Of a DNA stretch of 64,000 nucleotides, positions 34,542 to 43,902 are shown one piece after another (the first letter of the stretch is position 1; the number at the start of each line of letters is the position of its first letter). The notes under the pieces are model-generated. The model did no database searches. It was given only the letters and a program-made list of their open reading frames with translations, and was not told the DNA's origin. Position numbers and translations under genes: made by a program. This stretch comes from an uncultured Myxococcales bacterium (GTDB taxonomy: Bacteria; Myxococcota_A; UBA9042; CAIXZC01): the NCBI GenBank assembly GCA_903895725.1, contig CAITUV010000021.1, positions 103,608 to 167,607 on the forward strand. Reading direction: 5' to 3'.

Positions 34542-37210
34542 CAGCTCTCTCCCCCCGCCTGCCTGACCATCTGGAGGAAGTCGGTTTCGCTGATGATGCG
34601 AATGGCGGCGCCGGCCGCGACGTACTTCTCGGCCTTGACCATCTTGCTTCCCCGCGCACCCTGCCCGAAAAGGGGGCTGCCTTCGTCTCCGACCACGAGG
34701 AAGCTCAAGTCGGTGACGACGTCGTCGGGGGTCTCTCCGCCCAACGCCTTGACCTTGGCCTGGGCATCCTTGCGCTGGAGAGACTTCATCCTGCCGGTGA
34801 ACACGAAGCTGAGCCCGGCAAAGGGGAGGCCGGACGAGGTCGCAGGGGCCGGCTCGGACAGCACGACGAACGGCCGAAGCGCCTCGATGGCAGGACGCGC
34901 CCGTCTCAGGCCGTGGATCACCTGGTGGGCGATACCGAACGCAACCCCTTCATGCTGCATGAGGTCGGCCTCGGTCAGCTCCAGCACGCGGTCGAGGGTG
35001 CAATACTCCCTCTCCAGCAGGGTCGAGATGTTGCGGGCCAGCTCCTCGATGCCGAGCGCCTGGAGGAACGTGCTCAGCGGCATGGTGCGGGCCTGCCTCA
35101 CGTTCTCCACCAGCTTGCCCGCGAGCAGATCGCCCATGCGCTCCAGCGGGACCAGGGCCTGCGCCTCGAGTCGGAAGAAATCTTCCGGGTTGCGGAGCAG
35201 GCCGTTGTCGTAGAGGTTCTCGATGATCTTGCGGCCGAACCCGTCGACTCCGATGGTGGCAATGAAGTGCTCGAGCGCACCCAGGCGCGTGTCCCGGCAA
35301 TCCTGCGGTGTCGAGCAGACCAGCAAGTCGTCACAGAGCTGGTAGGCAAGCTCGGTGGTCCGGGCAAGAAGCTCATCGGACCAGTCTCCATTCACGGCCC
35401 GGCAATCCAGTGCCAGCAGCGCTTCCAGGGCAGGAATCGAGGCGGCCAGGTGCTTCCAGGCCGAGTCGGCCCGACCGGCCTCGACCAGCTCTAGCAGGAG
35501 CGGCGAGGGGGCCGACTCGAAGCGGCTGTGGCGAACTGCCAGCAGGCGGATCTCCATCCGGTGGGACCGGACGCGGGAGAGCACCAGCTCGAACAGAAGG
35601 CGGCTGGCGGCCAGGTCGGGGGAGAAGACGAGCAGACCGAGCACGGCAGGTCGAGGGGGGCGCAAGGCCGGAAGTGAATTCAGGAATCGGGTCAGCTCCC
35701 GTCGGCGATCCGACTCGTTGCGGGCCCAGGTGAGCGCCTCCTTGAAGCGCAGGTCGCCGGAGCGACGGGCCGCGGAGTTGGCGGATTCGAGGAGGTTGAA
35801 GAGACCGTCCAGTGCGGTTGGATCGGTGCGGTTGGCGATGAGCACATCGAGCTGCGGGGCATCGCCGGAGCGCTGGAATCGGGCACCGGAGACGAAGAAC
35901 TGGGGGGCGGCAAGCAGTGCGGGCGAGCCGCAGGAGGGGCAGCTCTCCGGCACGGGGAAGGGGGCCTCTCCGCCGCCGAGGTTCTCCTCGACCTTCGGGA
36001 TCACGTCCCCGCGACGCTTCATCCGGACGGTATCTCCGACGTGGAGGTCGAGCTTGCGGAATTCCTTGATGTTGTGGAGGGTGCTTCGCGACACCCGGGC
36101 CCCGGACAGGAAGACCGGCTCGACCAGGGCAACCGGGGTGATGGTGGCGCTTCGGGCAACGCTCCACTCGACCTGCCGCAGCGTGGTCAGGCCGGTATCC
36201 CCCTGGAACTTGTAAGCGATGGCGAACCGCGGGTGGTGTGCGGTGAGGCCGAGTACCTCCTGGAGCGCCCCGTCGTCCAGCCGGATGACGATGCCGTCGG
36301 CATCGAAATCCCAGGAATCCCGATCGGCAAGTGCCTGGAGGTAGAGGTCGGGGACCTGGGCCGCTTCGACGAACCGGGTCTCGACCGGAACGAAGCCGAG
36401 CGAGCAAAGCTGCTTCTTCTTGAGCTCCTCGGTTTCAGGCACGCGGGCCTGCGGGCCGGTCACGATGAGGTCATAGGCCAGGAAGCTGAGGTCGAAGAGC
36501 TGCGCCCGGTTGCTCTCCTTCTGCTTGAGCGAGCCGGCAGTGAGGTTGCGGGCGTTGGGGAAGGTGGCCGCGTACTTGCTCCGGAATACGGAGCGCTTCA
36601 TGTGGATTTCGCCCCGGACCTCGATGCGAGCCCCCTGGGGCGGCAGTTGCCAGGGGATCCCGGGGATGAGGCGTGCGTTGAGGGTGAAGTCCTCGCCGGC
36701 GACCCCGTCCCCGCGGGTTGCAGCGACTTCCAGGCGTCCGTCCTGAGCATAGCGGAGGGCGGCAGCGACCCCGTCGACCTTGGGGCTGACCGAGACTCTG
36801 AGCCTCTCCACCAGGGGCGGGATCTGGTCCTCCCGCTCGATGGGGGCGAACTGCTCCCGGATGGCGGACGGCAGACGCAAGTCGTTCTCGATTGCGGCCG
36901 TCTTGAGGGTCCTTCCTACCGTGGTCTTCAGCCAGGCGAACAGCTTCTCGTCGTCGTAGCACTTGTCGAGCGACAGCATGGGAGACGGGTGGACGACCCT
37001 GTCACGAAACGACTCCGCCTGGGGAGCCGTCCCGCCGATCCGAGTCAGGACCGGAGAATCGGGGCGGAGCTGCTGGAGTCGCCTTACGAGGAGGTCGAAC
37101 TCTTCGTCCGAGATGACCGGGGCATGGAGCTGCCAGTACTGGTAGTCGTGGAACTCGACGGCTCGCTCGAGCTCCTCGGCGGTCATTTCTGCCAGCGGCT
37201 TGTCGACCAT
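34541..37210 (-). CDS. ligA: NAD-dependent DNA ligase with enlarged zinc finger
   Basis: The 889-residue product, against about 670 usual, has every LigA block: Ia domain (HDYQYWQLHAPVISDEEFD), adenylation Lys144 in PKVDG, RGDG, EVRGEIHM, NLTAGSLKQ, SWDFDADGIVIR, VAYKF-like IAYKFQ, OB fold, zinc finger, helix-hairpin-helix repeats and C-terminal BRCT (from about 790). The zinc finger is split: C424-x2-C427 is followed 204 residues later by C632-x5-C638, where about 14 residues are normal. A further insertion of about 30 residues precedes the catalytic Lys. The start at ATG 37210 is 31 bp after the GAF gene; a longer frame to 37345 would overlap it. Confidence 0.95.
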   Translation of the reverse strand: MVDKPLAEMTAEELERAVEFHDYQYWQLHAPVISDEEFDLLVRRLQQLRPDSPVLTRIGGTAPQAESFRDRVVHPSPMLSLDKCYDDEKLFAWLKTTVGRTLKTAAIENDLRLPSAIREQFAPIEREDQIPPLVERLRVSVSPKVDGVAAALRYAQDGRLEVAATRGDGVAGEDFTLNARLIPGIPWQLPPQGARIEVRGEIHMKRSVFRSKYAATFPNARNLTAGSLKQKESNRAQLFDLSFLAYDLIVTGPQARVPETEELKKKQLCSLGFVPVETRFVEAAQVPDLYLQALADRDSWDFDADGIVIRLDDGALQEVLGLTAHHPRFAIAYKFQGDTGLTTLRQVEWSVARSATITPVALVEPVFLSGARVSRSTLHNIKEFRKLDLHVGDTVRMKRRGDVIPKVEENLGGGEAPFPVPESCPSCGSPALLAAPQFFVSGARFQRSGDAPQLDVLIANRTDPTALDGLFNLLESANSAARRSGDLRFKEALTWARNESDRRRELTRFLNSLPALRPPRPAVLGLLVFSPDLAASRLLFELVLSRVRSHRMEIRLLAVRHSRFESAPSPLLLELVEAGRADSAWKHLAASIPALEALLALDCRAVNGDWSDELLARTTELAYQLCDDLLVCSTPQDCRDTRLGALEHFIATIGVDGFGRKIIENLYDNGLLRNPEDFFRLEAQALVPLERMGDLLAGKLVENVRQARTMPLSTFLQALGIEELARNISTLLEREYCTLDRVLELTEADLMQHEGVAFGIAHQVIHGLRRARPAIEALRPFVVLSEPAPATSSGLPFAGLSFVFTGRMKSLQRKDAQAKVKALGGETPDDVVTDLSFLVVGDEGSPLFGQGARGSKMVKAEKYVAAGAAIRIISETDFLQMVRQAGGES

Positions 37211-37241
37211 GGCGCGGCCTGCCCGGAGAGGGATGCGGGGC

Positions 37242-38498
37242 TCAGTCTTTGCGAGCGTTGACGCTGGTTTCGATGGCGCGGCCGAGGATCTTGGCGAGCG
37301 ACTCGACGACGTTGGCATCGTTGGTGGTCCAGGTGCTTTCCTCACCGCGCTTGTTGATCATTTCGATGGCGCCGTAGGTGCGCTCGCCATGCTGGATCGG
37401 GACGCAGAGGATGGACTTGGTCTTGAAGCCGAACTCCTGGTCGAGCTTGCCATAGAAGTTCGGGTTCCGATCGACGCTGTTGACGATCAGCTTGACGCCG
37501 TTGACGACGGAGAACCCGACGATGCCCTTGCCGAGCGGGACCCTCACCCCGAGGATCTTGTTGCCGACGGGGCCGGAGGCTGCGACGATGACGAGATCCT
37601 TGAGTGCGGAGTTGATGTCCGAGTAGAAGATGGAGGCCGCCTCGGAGGTCACGTACTTGGCTGCCAGCTTGAGCACTTCGAGAGCGGACTCCGACTCGTT
37701 CTTCTCATGGAGCTGAGAGGTGGCCAGGAAGAGGTCGGACACGACGCCGTCGATAGTCTCTTCCGCCGTGTCGACGCCATCGTACCAGTCATCGAGGTCA
37801 CCCCACTCGTCTCCCTTGGCCTTGCCGACCGCCTTGGGGGCCTCCTTGGCCTTGTCTGCGGGCTTCTTCTCGACCTTGGCGACTTCGACGCTGCCGAGCA
37901 CGCCGGTTGCTTCCTCGGCGGCCTTCCGGGCAGCGGCTTCGAGCTTGGCCTTGGCAGCGGCCAGCTCGGCTTCGAGCCGTCGCTTCTCCTCCTCGAGGCG
38001 CCTGGCGGTTTCGTCCACGGCCGGGGCGGGGGCAGCGACAGGGGCCGCGACGGGGGCAGCAACGGCCGCCGGGACCTGGGCGGGAGCGGGGGCAGCCTGA
38101 GCGGCCGGGGCCGGCTCGTGCACCTTGGGGGGCACGACGGCCATGCGATTCTGGACCTCCTTGAGTCGAGCCTCGGTCTCCTTGTGGGCCTTCTCCGCGG
38201 CCTCGGCAAGGGAGCGGGATTCGGCGGCCCGCCGCTCGGCCTCCTTCTCGAACTCGGCATCACGGGCGGAATCGACCTTGGAGATGACGAAGACCCGTCG
38301 GCTGCCGGGGTCGGCCACGCGAATGGAGCCGTCGGGAGCGGTTTCGCAGACGATGTTGGCAAGGGCGTCGCCCTGCTCGCCGATCTGCTTGAGGCTCTCC
38401 TTGAGGGCAACGAGCCAGTTGGAGGCCTCGACCTTGAGAGTCAGGTCCGGCATATCGGAGCCCTTGCGGGCCGGGACGAACACGTTGAAATTGGCCAT
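37242..38498 (-). CDS. GAF-domain protein with Ala/Pro and coiled-coil linker
   Basis: AGGAGGAG precedes the ATG at 38498; 418 residues. An N-terminal domain of about 75 residues (DLTLKVEASNWLVALKESL) is followed by charged helices, an Ala/Pro-rich stretch and KKPADKAKEAPK, then a GAF domain from about 260 (GILGVRVPLGKGIVGFSV-like, SILCVPIQHGERTYGAIEM). GAF domains bind small ligands or mediate dimerisation. It begins 13 bp after the kinase stop, so it may be its effector or sensor. No output enzyme domain is present. Confidence 0.88.
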   Translation of the reverse strand: MANFNVFVPARKGSDMPDLTLKVEASNWLVALKESLKQIGEQGDALANIVCETAPDGSIRVADPGSRRVFVISKVDSARDAEFEKEAERRAAESRSLAEAAEKAHKETEARLKEVQNRMAVVPPKVHEPAPAAQAAPAPAQVPAAVAAPVAAPVAAPAPAVDETARRLEEEKRRLEAELAAAKAKLEAAARKAAEEATGVLGSVEVAKVEKKPADKAKEAPKAVGKAKGDEWGDLDDWYDGVDTAEETIDGVVSDLFLATSQLHEKNESESALEVLKLAAKYVTSEAASIFYSDINSALKDLVIVAASGPVGNKILGVRVPLGKGIVGFSVVNGVKLIVNSVDRNPNFYGKLDQEFGFKTKSILCVPIQHGERTYGAIEMINKRGEESTWTTNDANVVESLAKILGRAIETSVNARKD

Positions 38499-38511
38499 GG
38501 TGCGCTCCTCC

Positions 38512-40311
38512 TCAGGAATCGATCAGGGTCTGAACGGACAGGTGAACGGCCGGCGGTGCGAGAACACCGTCGGTCTGCGGGGACCTGGGGGTCTTGACGA
38601 ACAGTGCGTACAGCACGAATGCCACGAGGGCAAGACCGAACACCAGCACGATCCAGGCGAACACACCGACGCCGCTGGGGGCGGAATGGGAGACCGTTCC
38701 CGGATCGGAATCCTCGGCGTCGTAGTCATCCTCTGCCGAAGGGGCAGGGGAAGGGGGTGCGCCGGGCAGAGCGAAGTCGGCCATGGCGGACTTGATGTCG
38801 ATTCGGCCGGAGGTATCGGCCGGAGTGATCTTCGGGAGCACGGGCTGTCCGCCTTCCGACTTCCTGCGCTCGTAGCCCGGGCTTCCAAAGGGGGCCGATG
38901 CCCTGGGAGTCGGGGCGGCCTCCAGGCCAGCGGCCGGTGCCGGTGTGGCCGCGGCCGATGAGGGGGCCGGCGACGACGAGGGCTTGGAGGGGGCTGCCCC
39001 GGCTTCCTCGGCACCGCCATCGCCATCCAGCTCACCGGTGTACTCGGCCGATTCCTCGGTAAGCTCGCCGGTAAACTCGGCACTGACGTCGGCCCCAAGC
39101 AGGTCGGCAGGCTTCATTTCCCATGCGGACCCCTGTGCCGTCTGTTCTCCCCCTGAGCCGCCCTTCTTCTTCTTCTTGCGCTTGCGCTTCTTCTTTCCGC
39201 CGGATTCTTCCTGAGATTCGGACATCTGGACCCCCCGTGGTGTGACCGCTGCTCCGAGGGACTCGGTGCTCTCCGGTGCACTGGCAATGGGTTCCGGCTG
39301 CGCCTCCGTCTGCGCTGCCGAGCTCTGCTCCGAGGCCGGCGAGGCGAGGATCTCGTCCTCTGGCACCGGCCGAGCCTTGACGGTCGGGTGCCCGAAGGTA
39401 CCGCCGACCTGTGGTTGCACTCTGGACGCAATGACCGGGAAGGGTGTCTCGGTGATCTCCTCCAGGGCAGCAAACAGCGCCAGGGCCGTTCCGGCGTTGG
39501 CGGGACGACGCTCAGGGCGCTTCTCGAGCATCATCGTGAGGAGATGCCGGATTCCGCCGTACGAGGTGCCGTCGACCTTGAGCCGGTCGATGGGAGGCGG
39601 CTCGTAGATGTGCTTCATGCCGAGCCCGATGGGGGTTTCGGCGCTGAACGGGGGGAAGCCCGCCAGCATTTCGAAGAAGACGACCCCCAGGGAATACACG
39701 TCGGAGGCCGGGCTCACCTGCCAGCCGAGAGCCTGCTCCGGCGAGATGTAGAGCGGTGTTCCGAAGATGAAGCCGTCCCGGGAGAGCGTATCTCCTACGG
39801 TATCCTCGTGCAGGAACTTGGCGATGCCGAAATCGAGCACTTTGACGAAGTCGTCTCCCCCCTGATCGAGGATGAAGATGTTGTCCGGCTTGAGGTCACG
39901 ATGCACGATGCCGAGACGGTGCGCTTCGGCAAGGGCCTCGAGCGTCTGGATGACGATGCTTGCCGCACGCTTCGGGGAGAGGGGGGCTTCCTTCTCGATG
40001 AGGGTGGACAGGGGGGTCCCGTCCAGGAACTCCATGGCGATGAGCAGGTAGCCTTCCACCGTGCGGCCGAACTCGAACAGCTTGATCGAGTGCGGGTTGG
40101 TGAGGCGGGCCGAGACAGCAACTTCCTTTTCGAAACGGATCACGCTCTCCGGAGAATCGGCCGAGATCTTGAGGATCTTGAGGGCCACCAGCTCGTTGTT
40201 CTCGACGTTGACGGCCTTGTACACGTGTCCGGAGCCCCCTTTTCCGATGAGCTCCAGGACCCGGTAGCGGTCATTGATGACTTGCCCCAGGATCTTGTTG
40301 GTGTCGACCAT
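38512..40311 (-). CDS. Membrane-anchored Ser/Thr protein kinase
   Basis: 599 residues. Kinase domain at about 14-285: IGKGGSGHVY, ALKILK (catalytic Lys), HRDLKPDNIF, DFGIAKF, and GTPLYISPEQAL. A long acidic/Pro-rich linker with a basic KKKRKRKKKKKGG patch follows. One membrane helix lies at about 549-572 (AWIVLVFGLALVAFVLYALF) with a short external tail. It heads the operon kinase, GAF protein, ligA, radical SAM, with gaps of 13 and 31 bp and a 1-bp overlap. Confidence 0.95.
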   Translation of the reverse strand: MVDTNKILGQVINDRYRVLELIGKGGSGHVYKAVNVENNELVALKILKISADSPESVIRFEKEVAVSARLTNPHSIKLFEFGRTVEGYLLIAMEFLDGTPLSTLIEKEAPLSPKRAASIVIQTLEALAEAHRLGIVHRDLKPDNIFILDQGGDDFVKVLDFGIAKFLHEDTVGDTLSRDGFIFGTPLYISPEQALGWQVSPASDVYSLGVVFFEMLAGFPPFSAETPIGLGMKHIYEPPPIDRLKVDGTSYGGIRHLLTMMLEKRPERRPANAGTALALFAALEEITETPFPVIASRVQPQVGGTFGHPTVKARPVPEDEILASPASEQSSAAQTEAQPEPIASAPESTESLGAAVTPRGVQMSESQEESGGKKKRKRKKKKKGGSGGEQTAQGSAWEMKPADLLGADVSAEFTGELTEESAEYTGELDGDGGAEEAGAAPSKPSSSPAPSSAAATPAPAAGLEAAPTPRASAPFGSPGYERRKSEGGQPVLPKITPADTSGRIDIKSAMADFALPGAPPSPAPSAEDDYDAEDSDPGTVSHSAPSGVGVFAWIVLVFGLALVAFVLYALFVKTPRSPQTDGVLAPPAVHLSVQTLIDS

Positions 40312-40345
40312 TGTCCATCCGGGCGAACCGTGCTACCGGCGCGCC

Positions 40346-40351
40346 ATTATC
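40346..40351 (-). promoter_or_regulatory. -10 box GATAAT upstream of the kinase gene
   Basis: Minus-strand GATAAT (five of six) lies 35 bp before the kinase ATG. No good -35 box is seen at 16-18 bp, so this is a weak call, but it separates the kinase run from the transglutaminase run upstream. Confidence 0.35.
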
Positions 40352-40444
40352 GGTTGCCAAATACTTTAGTGCATGACGGGGGGAGGGTCAACAGTTAAAG
40401 GGGCTCGGGGCTGGGGGCTCGGGGAAGAACCGGATGAGGGGGGG

Positions 40445-42595
40445 CTACCTGGGCAAGGGGCGGGTGCGTTCGACCCGGCGGAGCAGGACCTCGAGCTCCC
40501 CGTGCGACGGGGGAGGCGCATCGCTCCAGCGAGCCTGCTCGAGGAGGACGACGAGATGGGCGAGGTCGGCGGCAGCGGGGAAGCCGGAAGCCACACCGGC
40601 ACGAGCGAGGGCGGGGAGGGTCGTTCCGGGGGTGACGGGAAACCCCTTCCTGCGAAGGACGTTGCGAAGCCGTTCCGCCAGCTTGTCGAGGCGGGAAAGC
40701 CGGCTGCGGTTCCTCCCTCTCAGCCTCCGAACGAGTGGGACCAGGAGGACCGCAAGCACGAGCGCTGCGGTGACACCGAGGAACGTCGGGGAGCGGAAGC
40801 TGTTGCCGATCTTCTTCATCTCGGCCCGCATCTGGGAGATCGAGAGGTCGGGGGCGAGGTGGACCTGGTTCTGCTGCGATGCAAACAGGTTGTAGGCCGC
40901 AGTGTAGACCGCCAGCTGCTTCTCCAGGTCGTACTCGACGACCCACTTGTACCAGCGGAGGCGCAGCGCGTCGACCCAGAGCTCGAGCACCGCGACGAAC
41001 CCGGAATCCTGGGGCGGGGTTTCCGCTGCCGGGGTCGGGTCGAAGGTGAGCCAGCCGTAGCGTGGGAACCAGGCCTCGACCCAGGTGTGGGCCTTCCCTT
41101 CGGTGACGGCGTAGAAGTCGCCGAACTCGTTGTACGTGGCACCGAGGAAGCCGTTGACCGGGCGGGAGGGGACGCCGAGGCTGCGGAGCATGAGCACCAT
41201 GGCGGTGGCGAAGTATTCGCAGTGCCCTTTGCGGCGTTCGAAGAGGAACGTTGCGATGGGGTCTGCAGTCTCCCCGGCTCCCTCGGTGGTATAGCCGTAG
41301 GCCTTCTGGAGGTGGTCGACCAGGGCGACGGCCATGTCGTACGGGTTTCCGGCACCGCCAGCGACATCCGCCGCAAGCTCGGCAATCCGCGGATCGAGCG
41401 ATTCGGGAAGTTGCAGGTAGCGGCGCCTCAATGCGCGGGGGTAGTCCATGGGGAGACTTTGGAGATCCTCGACCGAGGCACGAAGGACGCCGGCCTTGGC
41501 CGTGTAAGAGAAGCTGGTTCCCGAAGGACCGGCGATGGTGAGGTCTTCTGCATCGTCCTGCTCGAAGGTGCGCGAGGTGCCTCGGAAGCGGTCGAACCGC
41601 GTCGCCAGGTGGCGGACGGCGATGGGGCGGACCGGCATGAAGAGGACCTTGTTCTCCGACTCGAGAGGCTCGAGATAGATGTCGATCTCGGCCTCGTGGT
41701 AGTCCGCGGGCCTGAGCCGGGGGGTGGCCTCGACCTCGAAGTAGCTGTCGAGGCCGGGGCGCAGTGGCCGGGGGCTGCTCTGCCGACGGCTCCAGGAGCG
41801 GCCGTCGTATGTCTCGAACGAGATCCCCCGGAACCTCAACATGGAGACCGGAGGAAGGTAGTCCCTCCCCTCGCCGAACTCGACACGCATGACGATTCGG
41901 GTCGAATCGGCCAGGTTACCGAAATGGCCCAGCTCGATCGTGTCGGAGAAGCCGGTGATCGGGTTGGAGCGTCGGGTCTGGGCGGAGAAGAAGCCGAGCC
42001 CGAGCCGGGGGAACAGGAGGAAGATGAACATGGACGACGCCAGCAGCACCAGGGCGAGAGCAGAGGAACCGAGCAGGAACCGGCCCGACACGAAGCGGGA
42101 GGCCTTCCACTCCATGCCCGAGCCGCCGGCCGCCTCCTCGACCCGCTGGAGCAGGTGTGTGTAGGTCAGCGCCCAGGTCAGCAGCACGCTGTAGGCAACA
42201 AAGTACAGGGCAAACGCCGGGTCCGGGTTCGTTACGGCCGCGGCCACCATCAGCAGAAAGCTGAGCGCTATGAGCTGGAACTGCTGCCTCGAGCTCTGTT
42301 GCTGGAGGGTTCGAGCAACGGTGGCCAGCAGACCGAAGGTGATGCTGTTGACGAGCCATTCGCCGTTCTGCAGGGAGAGCAGCACCATGCCGAAGAACCC
42401 GACGAAGAGGAGGGCGGTGAGCAGGACGGTGTAGACCCTGGGCCAGGGGCGGCCGGAGGTGAACCAGCCGGCCACGAGGCCTGCGGCCACGACCCCCCAG
42501 ACGGGCCAGGGCAGCTCTCCCGACTGGAGGATGGGGAGGCTGGCCACGACGACGAGGAGCATCCCGAGGAGGCGGACGGAGAGACGCAGCGTCAT
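40445..42595 (-). CDS. TgpA-like transglutaminase membrane protein
   Basis: 716 residues: five or six N-terminal membrane helices (DUF3488-like), an extracytoplasmic transglutaminase core with Cys in GHCEYFATAM, His in KAHTWVEAWF and Asp in WLTFDPTP (complete triad), one further helix near residue 605 and a cytosolic C-terminal DUF4129-like tail. TgpA in Pseudomonas aeruginosa is an essential periplasmic-side enzyme. It starts in the ATGA that ends the DUF58 gene and closes the moxR-DUF58-tgpA operon. Confidence 0.95.
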   Translation of the reverse strand: MTLRLSVRLLGMLLVVVASLPILQSGELPWPVWGVVAAGLVAGWFTSGRPWPRVYTVLLTALLFVGFFGMVLLSLQNGEWLVNSITFGLLATVARTLQQQSSRQQFQLIALSFLLMVAAAVTNPDPAFALYFVAYSVLLTWALTYTHLLQRVEEAAGGSGMEWKASRFVSGRFLLGSSALALVLLASSMFIFLLFPRLGLGFFSAQTRRSNPITGFSDTIELGHFGNLADSTRIVMRVEFGEGRDYLPPVSMLRFRGISFETYDGRSWSRRQSSPRPLRPGLDSYFEVEATPRLRPADYHEAEIDIYLEPLESENKVLFMPVRPIAVRHLATRFDRFRGTSRTFEQDDAEDLTIAGPSGTSFSYTAKAGVLRASVEDLQSLPMDYPRALRRRYLQLPESLDPRIAELAADVAGGAGNPYDMAVALVDHLQKAYGYTTEGAGETADPIATFLFERRKGHCEYFATAMVLMLRSLGVPSRPVNGFLGATYNEFGDFYAVTEGKAHTWVEAWFPRYGWLTFDPTPAAETPPQDSGFVAVLELWVDALRLRWYKWVVEYDLEKQLAVYTAAYNLFASQQNQVHLAPDLSISQMRAEMKKIGNSFRSPTFLGVTAALVLAVLLVPLVRRLRGRNRSRLSRLDKLAERLRNVLRRKGFPVTPGTTLPALARAGVASGFPAAADLAHLVVLLEQARWSDAPPPSHGELEVLLRRVERTRPLPR

Positions 42596-43902
42596 GGCAT
42601 CCCTCCGGAAAGAACCTTGCCGTCGGCACGGACCTCGAGGGAGTCGAGGTCCACGTCGACGACGACTTCTCGGCCGTGGAGCATGGAGGGCCTGGGGACC
42701 GAGGCCGTGGACGAGAGATCGAGCAGGGCCAGAGCGGTCAGCGCCTGTTTGAGCATGGCGGGGCCCGCCCCGGGGTGGAGGCCTGCTCCCGGACAGACGA
42801 GGCCGACCTCGAACCCCGCCTCGATGAGACGGCGGACCAGGGATGCGGCGAGCTCCACGGCCTCTTCACGGCGTTCGTCCCGGGCTTTGTCAGGCGCCTT
42901 GTCCGGCGTTGCCACCGGGGCAGTCGGGGCCGACGAGGCCAGGCGGACATGGAGCCTGCGGGCCGTCAGCGCCTCGTACTCCCGGACCGAGAAGCGGCCG
43001 GTGCGGGCATACTGCTTCCAGTGTACGTCGCGCCAGTCGTCACCGGCCTGCATGGGGCGCACGGCAAAGAACTCCTGGCCGCGTCCGACGCGGTTTGCAT
43101 GCTCTTCGAACCCGGCCGACAGGGCGAACACCAGGTGGGAGACTTCCCGATCGGCCCGGGGCAGCACGGTCACCGGGTGCTCCATCTGGAACTGGCGGCT
43201 CTTGCGGAAAAAGGAGAAGGGGTAGCCGGTGCCAAGGGAGAGCCCGACGAGCCGGTATCTCCCCCGGCGGGGAAAGAGGACCCGGGAGAAGAGCCGGTCC
43301 GACGCCCCGGCCTGGAGCTTGAGGACGGTCCCCCGGACCTGCCGGACCTCCACGTCCGGTGGGAGCAGCACTTCACTGTCCAGGGAAAGCGAGCTCAATC
43401 GACGCTTCGAGTTGCGGATGCGGACCGGAAAGAGCGTCTCGGTGCCGGCTACAGCAAGGTCGGGGAAATCGGCAACCCAGTCGACCTTCTGGACGGAGAA
43501 CTCGGACAGGATGCCGCTGGCGGTGATCAGCGACAGCAGCATTCCGAGCAACAGGTAGAGCAGGTTGCTGCCGGTGTTGACAGCGGCAAATCCCATGCCG
43601 AGGGTGATGACGACCAGAAAGCGGCCCTCGTTGGTGAACGACAGCTTCCTGGGGAAGAACCTGGACTGCATCATCCGGTCGAACCAGGAGCGCTTGGGGC
43701 GGTCGCTGAACCGGAGGAAGAACAGGAGGTTGAGGAGCAGCATGATCCCGAAGCCCACCTTGATCGAGTGGAACCTGGGAAAGCGGATCATGAGCCAGCC
43801 GAGCGTCAGCGTGAACATGAGCATGACCGTGCCGCCAAAGGAGAAGCGGAACCCCTTGGGGCGCAGTCGTTGCCACAAGCCGGCCGGCCGGTCGGTTGCC
43901 AT
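42592..43902 (-). CDS. DUF58 domain protein
   Basis: The ATG at 43902 overlaps the stop of the moxR-like gene by one base (TGATG); 436 residues. Two pairs of membrane helices are followed by a beta-sandwich and the DUF58 block (VRPMQAGDDWRDVHWKQYAR, TGRFSVREYE) with a von Willebrand A-like C-terminus. DUF58 proteins act with MoxR ATPases in envelope or metal-insertion assembly. A longer frame to 44025 lies inside the ATPase gene and is rejected. Confidence 0.94.
   Translation of the reverse strand: MATDRPAGLWQRLRPKGFRFSFGGTVMLMFTLTLGWLMIRFPRFHSIKVGFGIMLLLNLLFFLRFSDRPKRSWFDRMMQSRFFPRKLSFTNEGRFLVVITLGMGFAAVNTGSNLLYLLLGMLLSLITASGILSEFSVQKVDWVADFPDLAVAGTETLFPVRIRNSKRRLSSLSLDSEVLLPPDVEVRQVRGTVLKLQAGASDRLFSRVLFPRRGRYRLVGLSLGTGYPFSFFRKSRQFQMEHPVTVLPRADREVSHLVFALSAGFEEHANRVGRGQEFFAVRPMQAGDDWRDVHWKQYARTGRFSVREYEALTARRLHVRLASSAPTAPVATPDKAPDKARDERREEAVELAASLVRRLIEAGFEVGLVCPGAGLHPGAGPAMLKQALTALALLDLSSTASVPRPSMLHGREVVVDVDLDSLEVRADGKVLSGGMP

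Noticed and set aside
37211..37345. Longer N-terminus for LigA
   Set aside because: The extra 45 residues lie inside the GAF gene and have no LigA similarity.
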